This document shows positions 7,378 to 15,860 of a stretch of DNA of 42,882 nucleotides, in pieces. The stretch is from a bacterium (lineage in GTDB: Bacteria > Krumholzibacteriota > Krumholzibacteriia > LZORAL124-64-63), in the NCBI GenBank assembly GCA_020049465.1, contig JAIFKS010000127.1:1-42882 (forward strand), given 5' to 3'. How positions within the stretch are numbered: position 1 is the stretch's first letter; each line of letters starts with the position of its first letter. Made by a program: the position numbers and the translations under genes. The notes beneath the pieces were generated by a model, which saw nothing but the letters and a program-made list of their open reading frames with translations, did not search any database and was not told the DNA's origin.

Positions 7378-9587
7378 ATACCTATCCCGAGCCGCAGACC
7401 CATCGCCCCGCCCTGCAGTGCATCGCCCCCGAACGCCTGGCGCCGGTGCTTGAAGACGTACAGATCAACGCCGTTTTGGAGGACCTGCTGGGCCGGACCG
7501 AGGTGCGGCAGTCGTTCCGCAACCGTGACGGGGTGCCTATCGAAGCCGTTTACACGTTTCCCGTGCCCGTGGGCGCGGTGCTGCTGGGGTTCACCGCGCG
7601 CATCGGCAAGCGTGACCTGGTCGGGCGCATCCTGCCCGCGGCCCAGGCCGAGAACGACTACGAAGAGGCCGTCACCGACGGCGACGCGGCCGTCCTGCTG
7701 CAGGAGGCCGGCCCCGGCCTGTACACCGTGAACGTGGGTAACCTGCTGCCGGACGAGCGCATCGAACTCTGCTACCGCTACGCCCAGCTGCAGTACTGGG
7801 CCGACGATACGCTGCGGTTCGCGATGCCGACGGTCATCGCGCCGCGCTACGGCGATCCGGCGGCGGCGGGCCTGCAGGGACATCAGGTCCCGTTCACCGA
7901 CCTGGCGGCCGAACTGCAGGTCAACATCCGCATCGCCGTGCGCGGCCGGTTGCAGCAGGCGGAGATCACCTGCCCCACGCACGAGATCCAGATCGACCGC
8001 AAGGTCGACGAGGCGGCCGTGAGCTTTGCCGGGCTGGACGCACAGAGCATGGACCGCGACATCATCCTGAACCTGCGCCGCCGGCCCGGACGTGATGCCG
8101 GCAGCGCGCTGCTGGACTCCGTGCCCGGTTCGGAGAACTTGACGGCGCTGCTGACGATCTGCCCCGCGATCGACGCCCCCGTGGCGCCGGCGCCGCGCTT
8201 CGTCAAGGTGCTGGTCGACTGTTCGGGTTCGATGCAGGGCGACAGCATGCACCAGGCGCGCGAGGCGCTGCGGCGCATCCTCGATTCGCTGCGGCCGCAG
8301 GACTGGTTCACCATCGTCGCCTTCGGCAGCACGCACCGCTTCGTCACGCCGCCGGCGCAGCGGGCCGACGCAACGGCCATCGGGCAGGCCCGCGCCGCGG
8401 TCCAGACCGTGCACGCCGACCTGGGAGGCACCGAACTGCGCACGGCCCTGCAGGTGGTCACCGCGCTGAAGGCGCCCACCGGTCACGGGACCGAGCCCGT
8501 GCCCGCCGACATCCTCCTGATCACCGACGGTGAACTGTTCGACACCGAACTGGTGGACGAGGCGCGCGTGGCCGGCGACCGCGTCTTCACCGTCGGCGTG
8601 GGCTGCGCTCCGGGCGAAAGCCTGCTGGCTGCGCTTTCGGAGGCGACCGGCGGCGCCGCCGAGTTCGTCACGCCGACCGACGACATGGCCGGGCGTATCC
8701 ATCGCCACTTCCAGCGGCTGTACCAGCCGCGGTTGCACGGCCTGAGGATCGACTGGCCGGGCGCCGTGCTGCTGGAACGTCGCGACCGCCAGGGCGGCAT
8801 CTTCGCCGGCGACACCGTCCATGTGCTGGCGCGGCTGTCGAAGGCGGACGTCGAGCGTTCTGCGCCGGCCGGTGAACACGGGACGGTGGATATCATGTGG
8901 AGGTCGGAGGACGGCCGGGAATGCCGCCAGTCCGTGGCCTGCGGCCGCCGCGTCGCAACCGACGGCGGTGTGGCGATGGCCGACCTGCTGGACCGCCTGC
9001 TGGTGGCCGGTGCCATCCAGGACGCGCGGTTCGCGAAGCAGACCACCGTCGGGAAGAAGCATCTGACCGACGAGGCGCTGCGCTGCCAGTTGATGAGCCC
9101 GTGGACATCGTGTCTGGTCGTGGCCGAGCGGGCCGAACGCGACAGGACCGACGGGCAGCCGAATCTCAGACGCGTTGCGCAGATGATGGCGGCGGGGTCG
9201 CACGGGTTCGGTTCGGTGCTCCCGTGCCGTGTGGCCTTCAATATGCCGCCCGCCGCAAATGACGCGATTCCCATGTTCAGCCCCGGTTCGCATGGTGGGA
9301 TCGAGGCTGAGGACCCGATGTCGTCCGTATCCGACCTGACCCTGGACCAGCTGTCGTCCCTCGGGGTGCCGGACGCGCTCGTGGCCGAACTGCGCCGCCT
9401 GGTCGAAGACGGCGCCGACGAGAACGTGATCTGCCTGCTCTGCCTGCACGCCATGCTGAAGGCGCGCCGCAAGCTGTCGGGCCTGGACCGCGACGGCGCC
9501 CGCAAGGTTCGCCAGGAGGCCAAGAGGCTGGGGGCCGAGGTCTCGCTGGTGCGCGAAGTGGAGGCGCTGGTCAAACAATCGGCCTAG
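7374..9587 (+). CDS. VIT and von Willebrand A domain protein
   Basis: The 737-residue protein has an N-terminal VIT domain (roughly residues 15-150; EAVYTFPVPVGAVLLGFTARIG, AENDYEEAV, YTVNVGNLLPDERIE), as in vault/inter-alpha-trypsin proteins. A VWA domain follows at about 275-450 with an intact MIDAS start, KVLVDCSGSMQGDSM, a conserved Thr region (GGTELRTAL) and LLITDGELFD. The remaining ~250 residues are a beta-rich segment plus a helical C-terminus. No signal peptide is visible, so it is probably cytoplasmic. MIDAS-type VWA domains bind protein partners through a divalent metal. Start ATG 7374 has AAGGAG at 7363-7368. Coupling to a MerR regulator suggests a regulated scaffold or stress protein; exact role unknown. 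Confidence 0.9.
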   Translation: MNTYPEPQTHRPALQCIAPERLAPVLEDVQINAVLEDLLGRTEVRQSFRNRDGVPIEAVYTFPVPVGAVLLGFTARIGKRDLVGRILPAAQAENDYEEAVTDGDAAVLLQEAGPGLYTVNVGNLLPDERIELCYRYAQLQYWADDTLRFAMPTVIAPRYGDPAAAGLQGHQVPFTDLAAELQVNIRIAVRGRLQQAEITCPTHEIQIDRKVDEAAVSFAGLDAQSMDRDIILNLRRRPGRDAGSALLDSVPGSENLTALLTICPAIDAPVAPAPRFVKVLVDCSGSMQGDSMHQAREALRRILDSLRPQDWFTIVAFGSTHRFVTPPAQRADATAIGQARAAVQTVHADLGGTELRTALQVVTALKAPTGHGTEPVPADILLITDGELFDTELVDEARVAGDRVFTVGVGCAPGESLLAALSEATGGAAEFVTPTDDMAGRIHRHFQRLYQPRLHGLRIDWPGAVLLERRDRQGGIFAGDTVHVLARLSKADVERSAPAGEHGTVDIMWRSEDGRECRQSVACGRRVATDGGVAMADLLDRLLVAGAIQDARFAKQTTVGKKHLTDEALRCQLMSPWTSCLVVAERAERDRTDGQPNLRRVAQMMAAGSHGFGSVLPCRVAFNMPPAANDAIPMFSPGSHGGIEAEDPMSSVSDLTLDQLSSLGVPDALVAELRRLVEDGADENVICLLCLHAMLKARRKLSGLDRDGARKVRQEAKRLGAEVSLVREVEALVKQSA

Positions 9588-9916
9588 CGGACTCCGGTTC
9601 GGTCCGCTGTCCTTCAGTCCCAGGCCCCCGGCGCCGCAGGTGTCGGGGGCCATTCCGTTGCGGTTCAACCGCTTGTTCAGGCCCTCGAGCCGGCGCGAAT
9701 CCGCAGGGCGCGGGGGCGGCGATTTGGCGTTCCGCGGCAGATCTGACGATATCGCAAGTTCTGCATTGCAAACGGGATCCGCGATTCAATACCGCAATCT
9801 CCGCTCAAGCCGGATACCCCCGGGTCGATGAATCCGCACAGGGCAGGGAACCGGCGTGACGCGATGTCCGCCCGGCCACGGATGGACCACTGCCCCGGAA
9901 GGATCGGCCCCGGAAC
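9588..9916. other. Intergenic region before motA; weak terminator-like hairpin only
   Basis: GGCCCCCG (9623-9630) pairs with CGGGGGCC (9644-9651), a hairpin without a T tract that may end the VIT/VWA transcript. The rest has no convincing ORF. No sigma-28 (TAAAGTTT...GCCGATAA) or sigma-54 (TGGCAC...TTGCA) motor-gene promoter could be recognised. Confidence 0.5.
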
Positions 9917-10777
9917 ATGCTGGCGATCATTGGAATTCTCGTCGTCATCGGCGCGGTGCTCGGCGGTTACGGCATGGCGAAGGGTCCCTTCGCCGTGCTC
10001 TACCAGCCCGCCGAGCTGGTGACCATTCTCGGTGCCGGCTTCGGCACCGTGCTCATCAGCACGCCGATCAAGGTTCTCAAGCAGCTCGGCCGGATGATGC
10101 CGATCATCTTCAAGGGTTCGCCCTACACGAAGGCGACGTACATCGAGCTGCTGACGATGCAGTTCGAGGTCTTCTCCAAGATGCGCAAGAACGGTCTGCT
10201 CGCGCTCGAAGAGGATGTCGCCGACCCGAACGCCAGCCCCACGTTCCAGAGCTACCCGAAGTTCCTCGGCAACAAGAAGGCCGTCACCTTCTTCTGCGAC
10301 TCGTTGAAGCTGCTCATCGACGGCACCGATGCCGGCGACGCCGAGCACATCATGATGTCGGACATGGCCACGCAGCAGGAAGAGGGCGCTCTGCCGGCCG
10401 GCGTGCTGCAGAAAGTCGGCGACGCCATGCCGGCGCTGGGCATCGTGGCCGCCGTCATGGGCATCATCGTGACGATGCAGAGCCTGGACGCCCCGCCCGA
10501 AGTGCTGGGCCATCACGTGGCAGCCGCGCTGGTCGGCACGTTCCTGGGCATTCTCGTGTCGTACGGATTCATTCAGCCCCTTGGCGCGGCTGTCGAATCG
10601 ATCGCGCGCGACGAGAACAAGTACATGCAGTGCATGATGGTCGGGCTGATCAGTTCGGCGCAGGGTGCCTCGCCGCGCACGGCGATCGAGCAGGTGCGCC
10701 GCGTGATCTTCACGACGGAGCGGCCGACGACCGTCGATGTGGCCGAAGCTGTCAACGCGATCAAGTCCAGGGTCTAG
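9917..10777 (+). CDS. motA: MotA-family proton-channel stator protein
   Basis: The 286-residue length and sequence match MotA. Visible are an N-terminal membrane helix (MLAIIGILVVIGAVLGGYGM), the PAELVTILGAGFGT segment, a cytoplasmic loop of ~100 residues, the paired C-terminal helices with the conserved proline stretch (VGDAMPALGIVAAVMGIIVTM) and GTFLGILVSYGFIQPLG. MotA and MotB form the inner-membrane stator that couples ion flow to flagellar rotation. An AAGGA lies 13 nt upstream, a long spacing, but no better start exists. motB follows after 21 nt, evidently in one operon. No other flagellar gene is in the window. Confidence 0.95.
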   Translation: MLAIIGILVVIGAVLGGYGMAKGPFAVLYQPAELVTILGAGFGTVLISTPIKVLKQLGRMMPIIFKGSPYTKATYIELLTMQFEVFSKMRKNGLLALEEDVADPNASPTFQSYPKFLGNKKAVTFFCDSLKLLIDGTDAGDAEHIMMSDMATQQEEGALPAGVLQKVGDAMPALGIVAAVMGIIVTMQSLDAPPEVLGHHVAAALVGTFLGILVSYGFIQPLGAAVESIARDENKYMQCMMVGLISSAQGASPRTAIEQVRRVIFTTERPTTVDVAEAVNAIKSRV

Positions 10778-10798
10778 CGCGCAGGGGGAACGGGACCG

Positions 10799-11734
10799 AT
10801 GTCAGGCAAGGAGAAGTCCAGTCGTCGACGCGGTGGCCACGGTCACGGCGCCCACGCCGGCGGGCACCATGGCGGCGCCTGGAAAGTCGCCTATGCGGAC
10901 TTCACCACCGCCATGATGGCGTTCTTCATGCTGATGTGGATCCTGGCCGCCAGTTCGCCCAAACAGAAGGAAGCGATCGCCCAGTACTTCCGCAACGAGG
11001 GGAACATCCGCGACGGCGGCGGCGCCAGCATGACCGGCACCATGAACGGCGGGCCGGGCTTCATGCAGATGCCGGTGCACAACAGCATCGTCGAGGAGTC
11101 CCAGACGCTGGAGATGACGGCCAAGGAACTGGGCGATGCCCTGGAAGAGGGCGGCGAATCCGGCCTGAGCGAGATGAAGGACCAGGTCAGCATCAGCCTG
11201 ACGGACGACGGGCTGGTCATCGAGATCACCGACGATTCCCAGCAGGAGCTGTTCGCCGTCGGCGGCGCCGACATGAATCCCTCGTTCGAACGCACACTCG
11301 ACGCGGTGGCTGCCCAGTTGAAGAGCCTGCCCAACTCGGTGCGTGTCGAAGGCTACACCGATGCCCGGCCCTATCCGCCCGGGGTCGATTATTCGAACTG
11401 GGAACTGTCGGCCGACCGGGCCAATGCCGCCCGTCGCCATCTCGAAGCGAAGGGACTGCCGCGCGGGCGCGTGGAAAGCGTCGTCGGCTACGGGGACGGC
11501 CGCTTGGCGGCGCCCGCCAGTCCGTTGGCGCCGGCTAACCGCCGCATCACCATCACCGTGCTGCGCGAGCATCCGGTCGAGAAAGATGCCGCACCCGAGA
11601 TCGACCAGCCGGTGACGGGCTTCCGGCCGTTCGGCCAGCCGGTGACGCCGACGCATCGGAACGACGCGGCCGAAAGCGCGCCCGCCGACACCGCGCCGCA
11701 TGGCGCCGCCGGCCGCGATCGCAATGGACGTTGA
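10799..11734 (+). CDS. motB: MotB stator protein with OmpA-like peptidoglycan-binding domain
   Basis: The 311-residue protein has a His/Gly-rich basic N-terminus (HGHGAHAGGHHGG), then the MotB membrane helix AYADFTTAMMAFFMLMWIL, where Asp34 corresponds to the proton-carrying Asp32 of E. coli MotB. A plug/linker region follows, then an OmpA-type domain (about residues 140-255; VRVEGYTDARPYPPG, NWELSADRANAARRHL, VVGYGDGR) that anchors the stator to peptidoglycan. The C-terminal ~50 residues are disordered. The His-rich leader is unusual and could bind metal, though this is speculation. Coupled in operon with motA. Confidence 0.95.
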   Translation: MSGKEKSSRRRGGHGHGAHAGGHHGGAWKVAYADFTTAMMAFFMLMWILAASSPKQKEAIAQYFRNEGNIRDGGGASMTGTMNGGPGFMQMPVHNSIVEESQTLEMTAKELGDALEEGGESGLSEMKDQVSISLTDDGLVIEITDDSQQELFAVGGADMNPSFERTLDAVAAQLKSLPNSVRVEGYTDARPYPPGVDYSNWELSADRANAARRHLEAKGLPRGRVESVVGYGDGRLAAPASPLAPANRRITITVLREHPVEKDAAPEIDQPVTGFRPFGQPVTPTHRNDAAESAPADTAPHGAAGRDRNGR

Positions 11735-11896
11735 CGGCGATTCTTGTAAGGCATTGCGATAAAATAGACTAGATGCGAAGTGGCTTGGCGCCTGGCCCGT
11801 CCCGCCGCCTCTTTGGCCATCAATTTATCGATTGAAACATGGAAACATCCGGCCATTCGGGGAATCGTCTTGATTTGGGATCTCAGGTTTACGTAA

Positions 11897-11939
11897 CTTC
11901 ATGGCACGAGAAGGATTCTCACCCAATCGAGGCATGAAG
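11897..11939 (+). promoter_or_regulatory. Possible structured leader upstream of the exported protein gene
   Basis: CTTCATG (11897-11903) pairs with CATGAAG (11933-11939) around an inner hairpin GAGAA-GGA-TTCTC (11908-11920). It sits ~80 nt before the start at 12017 inside an AT-rich stretch (11,740-11,930). It matches no riboswitch class I can recall; it could be a leader RNA fold or chance. Confidence 0.3.
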
Positions 11940-12016
11940 CCCGACCGGCCGGCGCAGTGACGCGGCCGGTTGTTTACGTCTGCCCCGGACGTCTACCGGG
12001 AATGGGAAGAAGACCG

Positions 12017-13039
12017 ATGAAGAAGATGATCATGAGTGTGCTGGCGCTGAGCCTGTTGGCCGGCGTCGCTTCGGCCGCGAAGCTGCCTCCGCGGGAAGCG
12101 CCGGGCGGGCGCGCGGCGTACACCGCCGACAAACTCCAGGTGCTCGAAGGATTCGAAGGCGCGTTCCCGCCTGCGGGCTGGTCCCAGGGCGTGACCAACG
12201 CCACGCACACCTGGATGCGCGACACGCTGGTGCCCTACTCGGGCACGGCCGCGGCGCGGGTCTCCTGGCAGGCCGGCGCGCCGCAGGACGAGAGCCTCTC
12301 GTTCAGCTGGCCGGTGGCCGCCGACGAGGATCTGTACTTCGCCACGCAGGGCAGCGTCCCGTGGTCGGCCAACGCGAACTTCACCGTCGAAGTCGGCGGT
12401 GTTCCCGTGTACGACTTCCACTCCGCTAACGGCGGTGCGTCCTGGGTCTGGGAATACGTGCAGATCGATCTGGCGGCCTGGGAGGGCACGACGCCGCGGT
12501 TCACGTTCCGCTACGCCGGCGACGACGGCGCCGACCACTATCTGGACGCCGTGCGCGTGGGTTCGTACAACTCGCCGCCGACGCCGACCGCGGTTGATTT
12601 CTGCGCCGCGGTCTACCAGGGCTTCGGCACGCACTTCACGGGCAACACCTGTGACGGCGTCAACACGGTGTCACTGCTGGAGTGCGCCGAATACGCCGAG
12701 AACGGCCTGGAACACTACTACGAGATCGAGGTGCCGGCCGGCTGCTTCTTCACCGCGAACGTGACGTACGACACGGTCGACGGCGCGCTGTGGCTGCTGG
12801 ACAGCTGCGAGGCGCCGGGCGGCGCCTTCGGGTGTCTGGACTATGCGGACGCCACCTTGAGCGGCGGCCAGGAGACCGTGACCTGGACCAACGGTTCATC
12901 GTCAATGCGGATCGTGTACCTGGTCATCGACGGCTGGGGCACCAGCGCCTGCGGCAACTACACGTTCGACTTCATCAGCGACTGCGCCGTGGCGACCGAA
13001 AGCGAGAGCTTCGGTTCGGTCAAGGCGATGTTCCGGTAA
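12017..13039 (+). CDS. Exported protein with jellyroll/MAM-like domain, function unknown
   Basis: ATG 12017 starts a signal peptide (MKKMIMSVLALSLLAGVASAA). The frame is open 20 codons further upstream, but that part is not signal-like. In the 340-residue product, residues ~40-190 resemble the cleaved-adhesin/MAM-type jellyroll of secreted FCB proteins (LEGFEGAFPPAGWSQG, THTWMRDT, DHYLDAVRVGS). Residues ~195-330 form a second domain with six cysteines (FCAAVYQGF, GNTCDGVNTV, LLECAEY, DSCEAPGG, GCLDYAD, SACGNYTFD), probably a prepeptidase-C-like fold held by disulfides. No C-terminal sorting domain is visible. It lies 280 nt after motB and may be transcribed separately. Confidence 0.85.
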   Translation: MKKMIMSVLALSLLAGVASAAKLPPREAPGGRAAYTADKLQVLEGFEGAFPPAGWSQGVTNATHTWMRDTLVPYSGTAAARVSWQAGAPQDESLSFSWPVAADEDLYFATQGSVPWSANANFTVEVGGVPVYDFHSANGGASWVWEYVQIDLAAWEGTTPRFTFRYAGDDGADHYLDAVRVGSYNSPPTPTAVDFCAAVYQGFGTHFTGNTCDGVNTVSLLECAEYAENGLEHYYEIEVPAGCFFTANVTYDTVDGALWLLDSCEAPGGAFGCLDYADATLSGGQETVTWTNGSSSMRIVYLVIDGWGTSACGNYTFDFISDCAVATESESFGSVKAMFR

Positions 13040-13051
13040 CCGCCGCCGGAT

Positions 13052-15481
13052 TCACGGCGCCGTCGGGTCTGCCTGTCGGAGCCACCGGTACAGCGTCATG
13101 CGCGAGACACCCAGTTGCCGCGCCGCGCGGGCCTTGTTGCCGCCGGTGCGGGCGATCAGCGACTGCAGCGCCGACCCCGTCAGTCGCGCCTGCCGGGAAT
13201 CGGCGGCCGCAGTCGCCCCGTCGTCGATGAACAGACAACCTTCGGCTTCGTCCCGCGTGACGACCACCGCCAGCCCGTGGCGCCGGCACAGCCAGGCCTG
13301 CTGCGCCAGGGTCTCCAGTTCGGCGACGTTGCCGGGCCAGGTGTGTTCCGCCAGCAGGGCCAGCGCGGCCACGTCGAACACCGAGCGCGCCGTCAGGGTC
13401 GAACCTTCCAGCTTCGTCAGGAAATGGTCGAGCAGCGGCAGCACGTCCCGTCGGCGTTCGCGCAGCGGCGACACCCGCACCGTCATCAACCGCAGGCGGA
13501 AATAGAGGTCGGGTCGGAACCGCCCCGCCTCGGCCAGCGCGGCCAGGCCTTCGCCGGCGGTCGCGACCACCCGCACGTCCAGGGGATGCTCGCTGCCGTC
13601 GAGGCGCCGCCGCCAGACACCGTCCCGGATCAACCGCAGGACTTCCATCTGCAGCGCCGGTGGCAGGGCCTCGATGCCCGTCAGCAGAAGCGTGCCGCCG
13701 GCGGCCCGGGCCAGCAATCCGCCGGAACCGTCGCCCGCCTGGCCTTCCAGTTCCCAGGCCAGCGTAGCGCTGTCGCCGCCGGCGCAGTCGAGGCGCAGGA
13801 AGGGTTGCGCGCCCCGGGGACCGATCTCGTGCAGACGACGCGCCAGGGCCGCGCGGCCGGTGCCCTCTTCGCCGAGGATGAGCACGGGGCCGGTGTGGCG
13901 CGCGAAGCCGTCGCACCGCCGCAGCGCCTGCTGCAGGGCCGGCGACACCGCGACCACGCGCGTGCCGAGCGCGCGGCGCGCCGAGAACGTGCGCCACAGG
14001 GGCTCGGTGACGCCGTCGTGCAGGCGTAGGCGCGATAGTTCGGTGACCACGGCGGCGATCTCGCCGGCCAGGCCGGACACGCCCAGATCCTGGCTCGCCT
14101 GCTGCGCGCGCAGCGCGCTGCGCCAGGCGACGGCCAGCGCGTCAGGGCCGGCGCCCTGCGGTCCGCCGCCTTCGGGAGCGCGCCCGAGCAGCCGGGCCAG
14201 GTGGTAATCGCAGATCATCGCTTCGTGGCGGGCGGTCATCGCCGCCATCTCGCCGGCGGCTTCTTCCAGTTCCCGACGTGCCACCGGCAGGCGGCCCAGG
14301 TGCGCCGCATTGAGGCCCAGACAACGGCGGATGACGGCCGTTTCGAAGCGGTCGCCGATCTCCAGAGCCAGGGTGAGCGCTTCATCCAGCACGCGCAGCG
14401 CATCCGCATGACGGCCCTCGAGGTCAAGGCACTCGCCCTCGCGGCGCAGCAGCTCCATCACCAGGTCGCCGCGCGGCGCCAGCCGGCGGGCCAGGCCCAT
14501 CGCCCGGCGGTAGTAGACGCGCGCCTCGGCGGGGCAGCCCTCGTCGCGGCAGACATCGCCCAGGAATTCCAGGGCCAGAGTCTCCTCGCGCACGAACGCA
14601 TGTTCCTTCGCCAGGGCGTAGGCTTCGAGTAGGTCGGCGCGCGCGGCGGCGAACTCTTCACGCAACCGACGCACGTTGCCCAGCGCCAGACGGGCGCGGC
14701 AGGTCATGTCCGGCAGCGCCGTCACCAGCGCCAGTTCCGAGGTCAGCAGTTCGGCCGCCGGCTCGTAGTCGCCCTGTTTGTAGCAGACGATGGCCAGGTT
14801 CTGGTAGTTCTGCGCCAGACGCGCCCGCGCGCCCAGCTGGCTGTTGATGGCCAGGCTCTTCTCGAACCAGCGGCGCGATTCGTCGAGACGTCCCATCGAC
14901 AGATGGGTCCAGCCCAGGAAGTTGGCGGCGACGGCCCCGCGCACCGGTTCGTCCAGCACCGTGAATGCCGAACACGCGAACTCGACGTGCCCCAGCGCCT
15001 CCTGCAGGTGGCCCTGCCAGCGCAGGGCGGCGCCCAGCAGCAGGCGCAGTTCGGCGTGCACCGGGTCGGTCGGGTCGGTCACGGTTTCCAGCAGAACGCC
15101 AGCTTCGACGGCGACTTCGTCCTGCCGTCCCTCGAACAGCGCCAGATTCAGGGCCAGCGCCCGCAGCGCCGGATCGTCCGCGCGCAGGCCGTCCCGCGCG
15201 ACGGCGCCATCGAGCCAGCGGCGCAGTTCGTCGTGTCTCTTGAGTTCGATCAGACACCAGGCGCGCAGCAGCGCGGCGGCGCGGCGTTCGCCCGTATCGG
15301 ACGAGGTTTGCAGCGTGGCCTCCAGCGCGGACAGCGCCTCGCGGTGCCGGCCCTGCCGGTACAGGTGGCGGGCGTCGCGGACGGAGCGTCCCGCGGTGGT
15401 CGGCTCCACGTCGATGCCGCGGCCGGCGGCGGGCTGGGCCGCAGCTTCGGCCCTTTCGCGGTGGAAACGGTCAGGGCGCAC
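13052..15481 (-). CDS. TPR protein with degenerate NtrC-type AAA+ domain and Fis-type HTH
   Basis: The 809-residue protein has TPR-like helical repeats over residues ~30-470 (NFLGWTHLSMGRLDESRRWF, NYQNLAIVCYKQGDYEPAAE). A sigma-54-activator-like AAA+ domain follows (~510-740), then a Fis-type HTH at the C-terminus (IARTGGNKARAARQLGVSRM). The AAA+ domain looks eroded: Walker A is GEEGTGRAAL without the Lys, Walker B is LLLTGIEALP instead of LFLDEIGELP, and the GAFTGA loop that contacts sigma-54 is absent. DNA binding and TPR sensing may persist without ATP-driven sigma-54 remodelling. GTG 15481 has GGAGGTG seven bases upstream and overlaps the end of the exported-protein gene by 11 nt, implying coupling. 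Confidence 0.88.
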   Translation of the reverse strand: MRPDRFHRERAEAAAQPAAGRGIDVEPTTAGRSVRDARHLYRQGRHREALSALEATLQTSSDTGERRAAALLRAWCLIELKRHDELRRWLDGAVARDGLRADDPALRALALNLALFEGRQDEVAVEAGVLLETVTDPTDPVHAELRLLLGAALRWQGHLQEALGHVEFACSAFTVLDEPVRGAVAANFLGWTHLSMGRLDESRRWFEKSLAINSQLGARARLAQNYQNLAIVCYKQGDYEPAAELLTSELALVTALPDMTCRARLALGNVRRLREEFAAARADLLEAYALAKEHAFVREETLALEFLGDVCRDEGCPAEARVYYRRAMGLARRLAPRGDLVMELLRREGECLDLEGRHADALRVLDEALTLALEIGDRFETAVIRRCLGLNAAHLGRLPVARRELEEAAGEMAAMTARHEAMICDYHLARLLGRAPEGGGPQGAGPDALAVAWRSALRAQQASQDLGVSGLAGEIAAVVTELSRLRLHDGVTEPLWRTFSARRALGTRVVAVSPALQQALRRCDGFARHTGPVLILGEEGTGRAALARRLHEIGPRGAQPFLRLDCAGGDSATLAWELEGQAGDGSGGLLARAAGGTLLLTGIEALPPALQMEVLRLIRDGVWRRRLDGSEHPLDVRVVATAGEGLAALAEAGRFRPDLYFRLRLMTVRVSPLRERRRDVLPLLDHFLTKLEGSTLTARSVFDVAALALLAEHTWPGNVAELETLAQQAWLCRRHGLAVVVTRDEAEGCLFIDDGATAAADSRQARLTGSALQSLIARTGGNKARAARQLGVSRMTLYRWLRQADPTAP

Positions 15482-15860
15482 GGTGCCACCTCCCGGCGAA
15501 GGAGGCGGTCCAGGTGCCGGCTTCGGCCTGATCCACGCGGATCAGGCGGAACGTCAGCGGCCAGGGATGGCCGGCGGGCGTCAGGCAGGGCATCAGGATG
15601 TACGTGGCCGAAGAGGTCCTCAAAACGAGCGTCGAAGCTGCCGTCCCCGCAGTCGCCGAGGATTCGCCCTGAACGGTCGGCGTCGGGTAGTAGGAGTTCA
15701 CGTCGGCCGGGCGCAGCACGCCGTCGCCGGGATCGCCGGCGGGCTCGTCGCTGATCATCGGGGGCCTGGCCTGCCCGACGGTGGCGGGAAACAGGGTCAG
15801 ACAGAGCATCCACGCCAACAGGAAAGCGGTCCGGCGGCGTCGCGGCATAAAGCGGTCCAT
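15471..15860 (-). CDS. Small exported protein coupled to the TPR regulator
   Basis: ATG 15860 is preceded by AGGAG at proper spacing and begins a signal peptide (basic MPRRRR, core AFLLAWMLCLTLFP, ATVGQA). The mature part of ~95 residues is unlike any family I recognise; it includes RPADVNSYYPTPTVQGESS and ends TWTASFAGRWHRAP. Its stop overlaps the start of the TPR regulator by 11 nt. A small exported protein encoded directly before a sensor-like TPR/HTH protein could be its target or signal; this is inference from context only. Confidence 0.75.
   Translation of the reverse strand: MDRFMPRRRRTAFLLAWMLCLTLFPATVGQARPPMISDEPAGDPGDGVLRPADVNSYYPTPTVQGESSATAGTAASTLVLRTSSATYILMPCLTPAGHPWPLTFRLIRVDQAEAGTWTASFAGRWHRAP

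Noticed and set aside
7305..9668. 787-codon minus-strand open frame opposite the VIT/VWA gene
   Set aside because: Composition is typical of antisense to a GC-rich gene; the plus-strand frame has clear VIT and MIDAS motifs.
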